A DNA stretch of 62,148 nucleotides from JAUWVG01 sp964633715 (GTDB lineage: Bacteria > Acidobacteriota > Aminicenantia > Aminicenantales > Aminicenantaceae), in NCBI GenBank assembly GCA_964633715.1, contig CAZWHQ010000026.1:1-62148 (forward strand). The letters run 5' to 3'. Of the stretch, positions 41,586 to 50,379 are shown in pieces. The first letter of the stretch is position 1. The number at the start of each line of letters is the position of its first letter. A program made the position numbers and the translations under genes. Below the pieces are notes generated by a model that was not told the origin of the DNA, did not search any database, and was given only the letters and a program-made list of their open reading frames with translations.

Positions 41586-41800
41586 TCGCGTATAGCAGAA
41601 ATATGCACTGTTCTAGGATCCATCTTTTCTTCATCGACGAGTCTTAATTCTTTCTCGGATGGCTGTTGTAGTTGATAACCCCTTGGGCGAAATCCATTCT
41701 TGCGTAGTTGTTCTCCTAGCTCTACAAAAGCATCTAGCTCTTTTTGGTTAATGTGCGGATTTTTTTTGAGAATCATTTTCATATTTATTTTTTTCGGCAT
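41582..41800 (-). CDS. Small partner of the ClpP-fold protease (transposon cargo)
   Basis: A 72-residue protein: MPKKINMKMILKKNPHINQK, then ELDAFVELGEQLRKNGFRPR and GYQLQQPSEKELRLVDEEKM. It starts 14 bases after the protease gene stop on the same strand (AGAAGG ahead of the ATG), so it is the second gene of a two-gene cargo operon. No family is recognised; the basic N-terminus and helical middle could bind nucleic acid or act as substrate or adaptor for the protease. Its stop codon overlaps the transposase stop. Confidence 0.6.
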   Translation of the reverse strand: MPKKINMKMILKKNPHINQKELDAFVELGEQLRKNGFRPRGYQLQQPSEKELRLVDEEKMDPRTVHISAIRD

Positions 41801-41814
41801 TTTAAAGCCTTCTC

Positions 41815-42699
41815 TTATAAAAAAGGACGGTAGTTTTCTTTAATATGTATTACACCTTTATCGCTTCTTTTCATCATATAATCAGCCAATAAATCATAGT
41901 ACTCTCTAATCTTCTTGTCAAATTCTGTGTTTTCTCCAAAATCATCAATTTTTAAATTTAAATCTTTTCTCAAGACTTCCATAGAAATTCCATGACCATG
42001 AATATGCCACCTTTTAGTATTATTAAGAAGCCTTGCAATATTTCCAGCTTGCTTAGTCCGCATTTGCTTAGTAACGATTTTTCCTCTATTTTCCGTTTTG
42101 GTCCAATTTTTGAATTTATATTTCACTAGCCATTCTTTAATCAATGCTATAGATAAACTCCTTGCTTGTTCATATTGATATAATTCTGCTTGATCATAAC
42201 CACTAATGAGCAATTGAACTTCGGCTGTTGTAATTTCGCCTTTTTGTGCTTTCTTAATTAACCTATCATATTGTTCTAAATATCCCAAAGCGGGAACCAT
42301 TCCTTTTGCCGTTTCCAATTGTGGATCAATAGGTCCCAGTCGAGAATAATAATCCATGTAGATTGCATCCCCAGATAAGACAAAAACCGTTCCGGCGGAA
42401 TATGCATAATTAGGAATAATAAATTCTACATTTGAATAATGATGTCGGATTGTATTGACTATTCGCTGGACAACCTCAATGTAGCCTCCTTGTGTAGTGA
42501 GTATGATCGTTAATTTCTTCTTGTCTGATATGGCCTTAAGTTTCTCGACAGCAATGCGAAACAAATCATCCACTCCAAACAAAATTCTCCCAGAAAATGA
42601 CAAACCATCTGCATCAAAACATTCCTCAATTTCTAATAATCGACTATCAAGCTGTGCCTCAATAAATTCATTAGCATTTCCAGGAATTGGTGCCGCCAT
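41815..42699 (-). CDS. ClpP-fold SDH-type serine protease (transposon cargo)
   Basis: This 294-residue protein belongs to the SDH proteinase/ClpP-crotonase group. TIILTTQGGYIEVVQRIVNT holds the oxyanion Gly pair (about residue 72), IPNYAYSAGTVFVLSGDAIY the nucleophile Ser (about residue 102), and YYSRLGPIDPQL the conserved substrate/dimer loop. No signal peptide or transmembrane segment is visible, so it is cytoplasmic. The C-terminal half (residues 180-294) has a helical region with KRWHIHGHGISMEVLRKD, also typical of this family. AAGGGG precedes the ATG. A TTGACT element inside a TTGACT/AGTCAA palindrome lies upstream on the minus strand. Role in the transposon unknown. Confidence 0.82.
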   Translation of the reverse strand: MAAPIPGNANEFIEAQLDSRLLEIEECFDADGLSFSGRILFGVDDLFRIAVEKLKAISDKKKLTIILTTQGGYIEVVQRIVNTIRHHYSNVEFIIPNYAYSAGTVFVLSGDAIYMDYYSRLGPIDPQLETAKGMVPALGYLEQYDRLIKKAQKGEITTAEVQLLISGYDQAELYQYEQARSLSIALIKEWLVKYKFKNWTKTENRGKIVTKQMRTKQAGNIARLLNNTKRWHIHGHGISMEVLRKDLNLKIDDFGENTEFDKKIREYYDLLADYMMKRSDKGVIHIKENYRPFL

Positions 42700-42734
42700 A
42701 TAATATCCCCTTTATCTTTCCTATATCTTCTATA

Positions 42735-42751
42735 TTTGACTCAAAAAGTCA
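42735..42751 (-). promoter_or_regulatory. Candidate promoter/operator of the protease operon
   Basis: On the minus strand TTGACT-TTTTG-AGTCAA forms a 6-bp inverted repeat, with TTGACT as a plausible -35. The -10 is unclear. The TTGAC...GTCAA arms recall those in the transposase promoter. Confidence 0.45.
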
Positions 42752-42785
42752 AGTTTTTCTTAATAACTCTTATTTACGTATGCAA

Positions 42786-42807
42786 AAATTCAAACTGACC
42801 CACTACC
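42786..42807 (-). repeat. Terminal inverted repeat, right
   Basis: Perfect 22-bp inverted copy of 39676-39697; ends at CTACC (42803-42807). Confidence 0.93.
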
Positions 42808-42815
42808 CATAATTC
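42808..42815 (+). repeat. Target-site duplication, right copy
   Basis: CATAATTC, identical to 39668-39675. Confidence 0.92.
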
Positions 42816-42968
42816 TCCTTGAGGGAAAAGTTGTCGTGACAGTGCTATAATATATATCTTAAAAATCAGGACTGCAACATGAAATCAATTATTGACAGGC
42901 GGGAGCGTACTTATTGGCTAAAGGGGTGTTGATTTGAGTAGGTTCAATCTATTATAACAATAGAGCGA

Positions 42969-43922
42969 ATGAAAAAAACAGAAAGAAAATTCCTTTTTAT
43001 GGTGTTTATTAGTCTGGTATGTCTGGCTGTACTCCATCCGTTTTCAGGAAATCAGCAGACTGCAAGTACTATCGAACCGCCCCGCAGCGTAGATTTGAAA
43101 TTTCACTTTTCGAATCCAAATCCGGCTTTTCCCACGGGTGAGGGTCCTGTCGTTCTTGTCGATGAGGCCCATAACAATTTTCATACGTCGGTGACGACCT
43201 ATCTTCCTTTTGCCCGCCTGTTGACCGGGGATGGTTATGTGGTTAAAAGAGGTCTGTACAAAATATTCAATCCTCTGCCGGACGATGTCCGCATATATGT
43301 CATCGCCGATGCGCAGCCACCGAACAATAAAAGCGACCCTCCTTCCTTTGAGGCGAAAGAAATCCGGATTCTGACTGACTGGGTCACAGGCGGCGGATCC
43401 CTTTTTATCATCACGGACCACATGCCCGATCCGGGCGCCGTGGCCGAACTGGCCGCTGCTTTTGGAATCCGGGTGAGCAACGGGTACGCCATTTCCGGGC
43501 CTCCACCCGGCCCTGCGGAACCCCTGATTTTCCAGAAAAAAGATGGCACACTGGCTGAGCATCCCCTGACATCGGCCGGGCAAACGGGAAAAGCCATTGA
43601 ACGGATCGCCACCTTTGCCGGTTCAGCCTTTCAGGCGTCCCCGGAGTTCGAGCCCCTATTGATCTTCAAAAAAGGAGTGCGCACGTGGATGCCGAAGGAA
43701 TATTGGGAATTTCCACCCGGGACTCCCAATGTAGATGTGTCGGGCTGGTTTCAGGGAGGAGTCCAAGAATTTGGGAAGGGGCGTTTCGCCTTTTTTTCTG
43801 AAGCGGCTATGTTTACGGCGTAGGTTTTTGATGTTGGGCGGGTCAAAGCTGGAATGAATCACCCTGAGGCCGTTGATAACGCCCAATTCCTGTTGAACAT
43901 TTTTCTTTGGTTGTCAAAATAG
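42969..43922 (+). pseudogene. Exported DUF4350-like protein interrupted by an amber codon
   Basis: The first 284 codons (42969-43823) encode an exported protein: signal KFLFMVFISLVCLAVLHPFS, then VVLVDEAHNNFHTSVTTYLP, DDVRIYVIADAQPPNNKSDP and WVTGGGSLFIITDHMPDPGA, a Rossmann-like glutamine-amidotransferase/DUF4350-type fold. A TAG at 43821-43823 follows AMFTA. The same frame continues without interruption through VFDVGRVKAGMNHPEAVDNA and QFLLNIFLWLSK to a second TAG at 43920. The downstream 32 codons look like the true C-terminus, so a CAG-to-TAG change is likely. The product would lack its last strand and helix unless the stop is read through. Confidence 0.7.
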
Positions 43923-43923
43923 G

Positions 43924-43950
43924 AAAAAGTGGGGACTGTCCCCACTTTTT
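43924..43950. repeat. GGGGAC-N-GTCCCC palindrome
   Basis: Perfect 13-bp arms (AAAAAGTGGGGAC) around a central T, followed by a half copy CCAGTCCCCACTTTT. It is the rightmost member of the family in the window and separates convergent genes. Confidence 0.85.
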
Positions 43951-43973
43951 CCAGTCCCCACTTTTCTGTGTGA

Positions 43974-45629
43974 TTATAGACCCAACCTGTTGTTGGTGTA
44001 TTTGGTGATAAGAATCACACGAAGTTTTTTGTACATGTCTACAATGGCTGACATGTTTTTACTTGTGAGGTCGGTCAGATAGGACTTGGCTAGACGAGGA
44101 TCCTTATTGAACAGTTCAAGAGCCTTGTTGTCGTGTTCCTCGAGTTTTTGGAAAAAGCTTGCTTCCAGCGGATCCCGTAGCGTCCGTAAATCTTTGATCG
44201 CGTCCTGCCAGCGCAGATAGAGAAGATTATCCACAAAATCAATCGCCCAACGCGCAGAATCTTCTGTAAACAAATCCGGATCATATGTTTTGTAGAATGA
44301 CGATATTTTTTCCACTCCTGCATAGATCGGGACATAGGTGCTGACATATTGGTTGTCCAGATATAACCAGTAGATCCCTCCAATAGGATCTGGCAGCCAG
44401 CTTCTCAACTGGGCGACCATGCCGTAACCTCCCCTCGAGACCATCCGCCGCCAGGTGATATCCAGAAGCTCTCGCATATCACGGGTGGGAAAAGGTGTCG
44501 TCAGAGGGCTCTTTTTCAGTCCCCCTTTTTCGTCAGGCACAAACCAGTCAGTATCAGCCGTCATGTCGTAGATTGTATCTTTGTAGACAGCGCGTTGGAA
44601 GGCCATCACATCTTGGACGGAGACTTTTTTTTCGGGCTCTACTGAAAAAGGATAAATGGACAGAGGTTCTATATACTGATGGTATGCGTCATATCCGTTG
44701 AAAGAATTATAAAGTTTTTTGTCCGGCCATTCTTTCAAAGAGGGGGAAAACTGGGAGTAAAAAAGCCAGAGTCGGCTGACAGCCCACTCCCTCGGGAGTG
44801 GAGAATACACCTCCTGCCAGATGAACGGTTTTCCTGCTGCAGGGTTATACCAGCCTTTGTTTACGGCCACCTGCTTGTAGTTGGCTGATGCCATGAAGAA
44901 TTCGGCATTATCCAGATCGATCTCCTTGATGATGCTCCAATTGGGAACGATGGTGATGTGATCATCCGGCACCCGCTGGGCGGCCCAGATGGCCCCCAAC
45001 TGTCCGCTGCCCGGTGCCCAATCCGGGCCCATACTGAACACCTCCATCACCCAGGCTTCAAAAGGATCGGCAATGCATAGCGCCTCGGATTCAGGGCCGC
45101 AGGAGGGCAGAAATCCGTATGTCTCCACCAGGGACGCAATCAATCTTATTGCCTCTCTGGCCGTTTTGCACCTCTGCAAAGCGAAAACCATGGCCTGTTC
45201 GATGGTCATGATTTGCTTGCCTGTTTTGCGATCCACTTTGAGTTCCTCCCGCTGGCTGAGGGTGCTTTCGCCTATGGCCAATTGAAACTCGTTCATGTGG
45301 GAGTAACCCGAGTGAAAATAGGCGTATGTTTTTTCAACCTGGGGTATATAACCGATGATCTCGCCGTACTCGTGGAGAGGTTTTCTGACATCTTGAAGCC
45401 CGTAATAGACGGGGGCCATCTCCCCTTTTTTGAATGTTTGCGCAGGGACGACAAACACGCGGCATTCCTCACAGCAGCCGGTATGAGATGTGATGACGGA
45501 ACCGTCCACCGAAGCCTTTTTCCCGACAATAATATCGGTGCAGCCATCCTGGGCGAAGATTGACGGTGTAAAATTCAAAAAAAGACAAAAGAAAACCGTT
45601 ATAAAAAGAAAAGTATTTCTGGGATTCAT
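43974..45629 (-). CDS. Exported C69-family dipeptidase
   Basis: This 551-residue protein has a signal peptide (FLFITVFFCLFLNFTPSIFA) directly followed by QDGCTDIIVGKKASVDGSVI. The Cys29 exposed after cleavage is the N-terminal nucleophile of peptidase family C69 (Ntn-hydrolase). SCGPESEALCIADPFEAWVM and GQLGAIWAAQRVPDDHI are also typical. It hydrolyses dipeptides in the periplasm. It starts 13 bases after the CocE/NonD hydrolase gene, and the two probably form an operon for peptide breakdown. GAAGGAGG lies before the ATG. Confidence 0.85.
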   Translation of the reverse strand: MNPRNTFLFITVFFCLFLNFTPSIFAQDGCTDIIVGKKASVDGSVITSHTGCCEECRVFVVPAQTFKKGEMAPVYYGLQDVRKPLHEYGEIIGYIPQVEKTYAYFHSGYSHMNEFQLAIGESTLSQREELKVDRKTGKQIMTIEQAMVFALQRCKTAREAIRLIASLVETYGFLPSCGPESEALCIADPFEAWVMEVFSMGPDWAPGSGQLGAIWAAQRVPDDHITIVPNWSIIKEIDLDNAEFFMASANYKQVAVNKGWYNPAAGKPFIWQEVYSPLPREWAVSRLWLFYSQFSPSLKEWPDKKLYNSFNGYDAYHQYIEPLSIYPFSVEPEKKVSVQDVMAFQRAVYKDTIYDMTADTDWFVPDEKGGLKKSPLTTPFPTRDMRELLDITWRRMVSRGGYGMVAQLRSWLPDPIGGIYWLYLDNQYVSTYVPIYAGVEKISSFYKTYDPDLFTEDSARWAIDFVDNLLYLRWQDAIKDLRTLRDPLEASFFQKLEEHDNKALELFNKDPRLAKSYLTDLTSKNMSAIVDMYKKLRVILITKYTNNRLGL

Positions 45630-45642
45630 TCCTTCCTCCTTT

Positions 45643-47529
45643 TCATTGCAGGATGCGCAGCTTGAGATGGGAGCTGTGTAATCCAGAGCGGTGTATGGTG
45701 TGCCTGGCCTTTTGAAAATCCGAATCCTGAGCAGAATAGATATTCACGAATTTCTGGGGGTTCCTGTCGATGACCGGAAACCAGGTCGATTGTATTTGGA
45801 CCATTATTTTGTGCCCTTTAAGGAAAGCGTGGCATTTATCGTGGAGGTCAAATTCAATATTGGTCACCTCATTTGGGACCAGTGCTTCAGGTTTTTCGAA
45901 GCTGTTCCTGTATTTGCTGCGGAAGACTTCTCCGGCCAAAAGCATCTGAAAATCTCCCATCTTCACATTTTGGGGATTGGGATTGGGATTCGGAGTATCG
46001 CCCGGGAGAACATCGATCAGTTTGACAATCCAATCGGCATCCGTGCCTGTTGTCGAGAAGAAAAGGCTCGCAATAATCGGGCCGGCGATGGTGATGTCCT
46101 CAGTCAAAACATCGGTCTCATAGACGAGCACATCGGGTCTCCGGGAGGCAAACCTTTGGTCTTCGATCATCCACACGTGCCCCTGCGATGTACCGGGTTT
46201 GGCTGAAAAGGGCACGGGTTTGCCGGGATCACTGATGAATGAATCAGCTGTATCTTCAGTTTTACCCTCGGGCGGAGAAAAGGAGAGTTTTCCGTTGGAC
46301 TTGAGATAGAGGTTTTTTTCCAAAGTGTTTCCCGGCGGCCAGCTGTCAAAGGACTGCCATTGGTTTGAACCGGTCACAAACACCTGGGCTTCGGGCAGAG
46401 TCATCTCCCCTTTATCTTTCAGATAGAAGAGGAAAAAGGGGAATTCCACTTTTTCTTTGAAAAAATCGCTTGTGTTCGAGCCGAAATGAATAAAACCCAG
46501 AGAATCCCCTGAACTCCGCGCCCATCCACCGTGCTGCCATGGACCGACAACAAGAATGCTTTTGTTTCCGGGATTCTTTTCTTCGATCGTGTAATAGATG
46601 CTCATGGGGCCGTAGAAATCCTCGGCATCAAACCAACTGGCCACATTCAAAATGGCATGATCGATATCCTCCAGGTAGGGGAGCATATTCTGCTTTTTCC
46701 AGTAGTCGTCATAGTTGCCGTGTTCCATATACTCATTCCAAGTCGGGACTCGGTTCTGGAAATATTTTTTATTGATATTGGAGATAGATCCCAGTTCGAG
46801 AAAGAATTTATATCCATCCGGTGTCCCGTAGTCAAAGCGGGCCGACCGTGTCTCCGTTGTGCCTTTGCGGACCGCCGCGTTGGAAGACAGCCAACCGAAT
46901 GTGTACATGAGACGAAAGGCTCCGTTGTGGTGGAAATCATCTCCTATCCACATGTCGGAGGGGGAGGCCTGCGGGGATGAGGCCTTGAGGGCGGGATGGG
47001 CGTCGATCATTCCCATAACCGTTTGAAAACCGGGGTAAGAAATTCCCCACTGGCCGACTCTGCCGTTGTGGTTGGGGATGTTTTTCAGCACCCATTCGAT
47101 GGTGTCGTAAGTGTCACTGCTCTCATCCGTGTCCTTGGCTGTCCTTTTTTCTGTTTTATGCGGTTTCATGACGATAAATTCGCCTTCGGATTTGAATTTG
47201 CCGCGGACATCCTGATAGACAAATATAAAACCCTCGGATGCATAGAGGGAGTTGGGGCCCAAATAACGCCTTAAGATTTCGGGTCGGTAGTAACCGATGG
47301 AATACGGAGTCCGGAAGAGAAGAATGGGGTATTTCTGACTCATGTCCTTGGGCGTGTAAACCTGGGTAAACAGCTTGATGCCATCCCTCATGGGGATCAT
47401 ATATTCGGCCTTGTCATAATTTTTCCGGAACTCAAAGGTATCTTGGGTTGAAAACAAGATTGTTGTGGAAAATAGGCATAAGACGGAAAAAATAAGAAGA
47501 AAAAAAACAGAATGTTTTTTAAAAGACAT
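45643..47529 (-). CDS. Exported CocE/NonD (S15-type) hydrolase
   Basis: This 628-residue protein has a signal peptide (HSVFFLLIFSVLCLFSTTIL) and an alpha/beta hydrolase domain of the X-Pro dipeptidyl-peptidase/CocE class. YVYQDVRGKFKSEGEF-like and GRVGQWGISYPGFQTVMGMI carry the nucleophile Ser; LNVASWFDAEDFYGP has the Asp and VVGPWQHGGWARSSGD the His. A C-terminal jelly-roll follows (DVLVYETDVLTEDITIAGPI). It cleaves esters, amides or X-Pro peptides. AAGGAGG is well placed before the start. It is the first gene of a likely two-gene operon with the C69 peptidase. Confidence 0.85.
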   Translation of the reverse strand: MSFKKHSVFFLLIFSVLCLFSTTILFSTQDTFEFRKNYDKAEYMIPMRDGIKLFTQVYTPKDMSQKYPILLFRTPYSIGYYRPEILRRYLGPNSLYASEGFIFVYQDVRGKFKSEGEFIVMKPHKTEKRTAKDTDESSDTYDTIEWVLKNIPNHNGRVGQWGISYPGFQTVMGMIDAHPALKASSPQASPSDMWIGDDFHHNGAFRLMYTFGWLSSNAAVRKGTTETRSARFDYGTPDGYKFFLELGSISNINKKYFQNRVPTWNEYMEHGNYDDYWKKQNMLPYLEDIDHAILNVASWFDAEDFYGPMSIYYTIEEKNPGNKSILVVGPWQHGGWARSSGDSLGFIHFGSNTSDFFKEKVEFPFFLFYLKDKGEMTLPEAQVFVTGSNQWQSFDSWPPGNTLEKNLYLKSNGKLSFSPPEGKTEDTADSFISDPGKPVPFSAKPGTSQGHVWMIEDQRFASRRPDVLVYETDVLTEDITIAGPIIASLFFSTTGTDADWIVKLIDVLPGDTPNPNPNPQNVKMGDFQMLLAGEVFRSKYRNSFEKPEALVPNEVTNIEFDLHDKCHAFLKGHKIMVQIQSTWFPVIDRNPQKFVNIYSAQDSDFQKARHTIHRSGLHSSHLKLRILQ

Positions 47530-47707
47530 CGATATCCTCCTTTTTTGGATAAATCCATTCGGTTTGTTCAGTTTAAATCATTTTTTTTAAAAAAAACATA
47601 GGATAAAGAAATGAACCTTTTGGGATTTATATTCGTCTTTAATAATTGAGGCGCTGGTGTGCTTCTGATTCCTCTTTAAAAACAATCTCTCTGATTTGGA
47701 GGAGAAC

Positions 47708-48667
47708 ATGAAAATGAGTTTAAAAAAGAAGGGTGTGAATGGACTCCTATTCATTCTTTTCATTTTTCTACTGACGGCGGTTGTCGCTTCAGCGGCTATA
47801 GAAGAGACCATCAATAAAACGTACACCGTCCGTCCAGGAGGACAGCTCACTGTCGACACCAACAGGGGTTCTATCCAAGTTGAGGGAAGAAGAGGAGACC
47901 AGGTTGATATTGAAGTTTTACAAAACGTCAGGACATCCAATCAAAGAAGAGCCAGGGACATACTGGGTGACTTCCAAGTCCGATTTAATCAGGAAGGAAA
48001 CGATGTTTCGATTTATGCCGAGTATAGACGAGGTGGTATTCGAAATTTTTTCAACCGTTTGTCCAATAGGCTTCAAGTTAAATTTATTATCACGGTCCCC
48101 TTTGAATATGATGTCGACCTCCATACCAGTGGAGGCAGCATCTCAGTGTTTGATCTAGAGGGAGAAATATTGAGTAAAACTTCGGGGGGAAGCCTGACGT
48201 TTGAGAACATCACAGGAGATGTTTCGGGAAAGACTTCTGGAGGAAGCATTAAAATTGGCGAAATTTGGGGTGATGTGAATGCCCGTACATCAGGCGGCAG
48301 CATCCGGGTCGAACGGGTTGAGGGATATCTCGATGTCCATACTTCAGGCGGCAGCATCACCATCGAAGAGGCCATGGGTGCTGTTAAAGCTTCGACTTCC
48401 GGCGGGTCGGTCAAGGCCTATCTGTCCCGCCAGCCTGAGGAGGACTGCCAGTTGAAAACATCCGGAGGGAGTATAACGGTCTATCTAAACGAAAATATAG
48501 GCTTGGATGTGGATGCGCGGACAAGCGGAGGTCGAATCTATACGGATTTTCCGGTCAAAGTTTACGGGACTGTCAGCCCCCGCTCTTTGGATGCCGAAGT
48601 CAACGGAGGTGGACCCCAACTCTACATCCGTTCTTCAGGCGGAGGAATTTATCTTAAGAAAAAATAA
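47708..48667 (+). CDS. Exported DUF4097 beta-helix protein
   Basis: Start 47708 follows GGAGGAG; an upstream TTG would include the ribosome site itself. The 319-residue product has a signal segment (NGLLFILFIFLLTAVVASAA) and then about nine rungs with the recurring TSGGSI core (DLHTSGGSISVFDLEGEILS, KTSGGSLTFENITGDVSGKT and so on), the right-handed beta-helix of DUF4097/adhesin-like proteins. Such proteins are found at the cell surface or periplasm; their role is structural or regulatory and not established. The 3' end meets the M1 peptidase gene with no gap. Confidence 0.82.
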   Translation: MKMSLKKKGVNGLLFILFIFLLTAVVASAAIEETINKTYTVRPGGQLTVDTNRGSIQVEGRRGDQVDIEVLQNVRTSNQRRARDILGDFQVRFNQEGNDVSIYAEYRRGGIRNFFNRLSNRLQVKFIITVPFEYDVDLHTSGGSISVFDLEGEILSKTSGGSLTFENITGDVSGKTSGGSIKIGEIWGDVNARTSGGSIRVERVEGYLDVHTSGGSITIEEAMGAVKASTSGGSVKAYLSRQPEEDCQLKTSGGSITVYLNENIGLDVDARTSGGRIYTDFPVKVYGTVSPRSLDAEVNGGGPQLYIRSSGGGIYLKKK

Positions 48668-50299
48668 TTATTTCTTTTTACTGAATTCCGCTTCCATCAA
48701 CACAAAAATATTCGGATCGATGACCACTTCTATTGGCTCTACGTCCAGTGATAGTCTAAATTCGTTCTCCTTCTTGTCTATATCAAGGGTTTTTATGGTT
48801 GGCCGTGTACTGCCTTCTGAATAAATTCCAAATTCAACTGGCATGCGGAACAATAATCCGCTTTCCTGGATTTGGTCGAGTTCAATATAAAGTTCTTTAG
48901 TTTTTTTATCATACGTCCAAAATCCTTTATATTTTGGCTGACCCGGTTGATAGAGCCATTGTTTGAAATACCACGAAAGATCTTTACCTGACACGTCTTC
49001 CATCACGGCTTGAAAATCTTCAGACACTACATTTTTATTCATAAACTTTTCATAATACTGTCTAATCCCGGTCCAGAAATTTTCCTCTCCGAGCAAATGA
49101 CGAAGCATATGCAGAGTCCAGGCCCCTTTTGAATAGGAATTTGTGCTCAACAGTCTCATGGGTTCGGTTATGGCCGTATCCACGAGAGGAGAATCTGGCC
49201 GCTTGTAATAAGAATTTATAACACGAGACCTCGAGTTTTCCATCCCTTCGGTCATTCTATTTGTGCCGTAAATCTTTTCCATATAGACAAGTGTGAAATA
49301 AGTAGCAAATCCTTCAGATATCCAGATATGGTGCCAGTCGGCTTCCGTAATGGCATCTCCAAACCATTGATGCGCTATTTCGTGGGCAAGCAATCCTTCG
49401 ATACTTTCACTGGTCACCGATCTTTCGGAATAGAATATACAGCTTGAATTTTCCATCCCTCCATATCTTGTTTTGGACTGCACGTTTGCCAGTTTGCCGT
49501 AGGCAAAAGGCCCTATAAGATTATTGAAGAATTGAGTTATCTGCACTGCCGGAGAAAAATTTTTGAATCCTGCGTCACGGTCTTTGGAGTAAACCCAGCT
49601 TTCAATGGGTGTGCCATTACAATATCCAGCGGTCTGTACAGCAAAATGAGCGACTCCGATGACCATAACCTTGGTTGCGATTGGAGCGGTTGTTCTCCAA
49701 TGGGTTAATCTCCGGTTATCAGGAAGGTCAGTTTCTTCAGCAAGAATACCGTTTGCTACGACCTGATAATGTGCAGGGGCCTCAACGATAAATTCACAGG
49801 TGGCCTTATCTGAAGGGTGGTCCACACATGCCAGCCACTGACGTGCCCGGTTCGGCCAGGCATCGCCAAAAAATGATCGTTCATCATGTCTGTTCCTCCC
49901 AATAATCAATCCGTCAGCAGGTGTTCCACGGTAGTCAATATTAAAAGTCAGCTTTTCATTGAGTTCTGTTGGATCTTCCAGTTCCACTTCCACCCGGTTG
50001 TTCAGGTGGCGGAAATCCAGGTCGCGTCCGCCTTGGGAAATCCCAGCAATGAGCATCCCCTTGCCATCATCCCTTGATTCTTTGCCAACCAGGTCCAGGA
50101 AAAATTTCTCTTTCCCTTCTGCTAAAAAGCTCACCTCGACAACAGCCTGACAGACGATCTCGTCTGTATCATCACTGAGCTTGACTTTAAAAATATAACT
50201 GAGAACATCAATCGTTGGGTCCTTGGGGTAAAAATCAGCATAGGAGGAGCCGGTCAGAACAAAAAGAAGGATTAAAATGAGTATTATTAAACGTTTCAT
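48668..50299 (-). CDS. Exported M1-family aminopeptidase
   Basis: This 543-residue protein has a signal peptide (RLIILILILLFVLTGSSYAD) and the M1 zinc site HEIAHQWFGDAITEADWHHI followed by ISEGFATYF (HExxH plus Glu 18 residues later). The substrate-binding GGMEN motif (YGGMENSSCIFYSERS) is present upstream. It removes N-terminal residues from peptides in the periplasm. It is shorter than PepN because the C-terminal HEAT-like domain is absent. It ends one base from the convergent DUF4097 gene. Confidence 0.88.
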   Translation of the reverse strand: MKRLIILILILLFVLTGSSYADFYPKDPTIDVLSYIFKVKLSDDTDEIVCQAVVEVSFLAEGKEKFFLDLVGKESRDDGKGMLIAGISQGGRDLDFRHLNNRVEVELEDPTELNEKLTFNIDYRGTPADGLIIGRNRHDERSFFGDAWPNRARQWLACVDHPSDKATCEFIVEAPAHYQVVANGILAEETDLPDNRRLTHWRTTAPIATKVMVIGVAHFAVQTAGYCNGTPIESWVYSKDRDAGFKNFSPAVQITQFFNNLIGPFAYGKLANVQSKTRYGGMENSSCIFYSERSVTSESIEGLLAHEIAHQWFGDAITEADWHHIWISEGFATYFTLVYMEKIYGTNRMTEGMENSRSRVINSYYKRPDSPLVDTAITEPMRLLSTNSYSKGAWTLHMLRHLLGEENFWTGIRQYYEKFMNKNVVSEDFQAVMEDVSGKDLSWYFKQWLYQPGQPKYKGFWTYDKKTKELYIELDQIQESGLLFRMPVEFGIYSEGSTRPTIKTLDIDKKENEFRLSLDVEPIEVVIDPNIFVLMEAEFSKKK

Positions 50300-50379
50300 A
50301 TGTTTCCTATATCATAGAGAAAACATTGGGTCAAACAGACTGTTCCTTTGTCCCAGAAGATCAATCACAAGAGATTTTA

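Larger units (their letters stand above)
39676..42807 (+). mobile_element. IS1-family transposon with tRNA and protease cargo (3,132 bp)
   Basis: Both ends carry the same perfect 22-bp inverted repeat (39676-39697 and 42786-42807; outer end GGTAGTGGGTCAGTTTG). Both are flanked by the 8-bp direct repeat CATAATTC. Inside are an IS1-type transposase, a Lys-rich small protein, a coiled-coil/winged-helix protein, a tRNA, and, on the other strand, a ClpP-fold protease with a small partner. The element is visibly more AT-rich than its surroundings. Joining the two flanks restores an uninterrupted intergenic region upstream of the SLC12-like permease gene. The exact repeats and duplication argue for a recent, intact insertion. 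Confidence 0.93.

Noticed and set aside
15801..43950. Treating the GGGGAC-N-GTCCCC palindromes as ordinary terminators or repressor operators
   Set aside because: Most lack a U-run, they occur also upstream of genes and in tandem, and flanks are shared, which fits a repeat family better.
48110..48660. Repeated ACTTCAGGCGGCAGCATC-like units suggesting a CRISPR or tandem repeat
   Set aside because: The periodicity is that of the TSGGSI rungs of the DUF4097 beta-helix; spacing is irregular at DNA level and the frame is coding.
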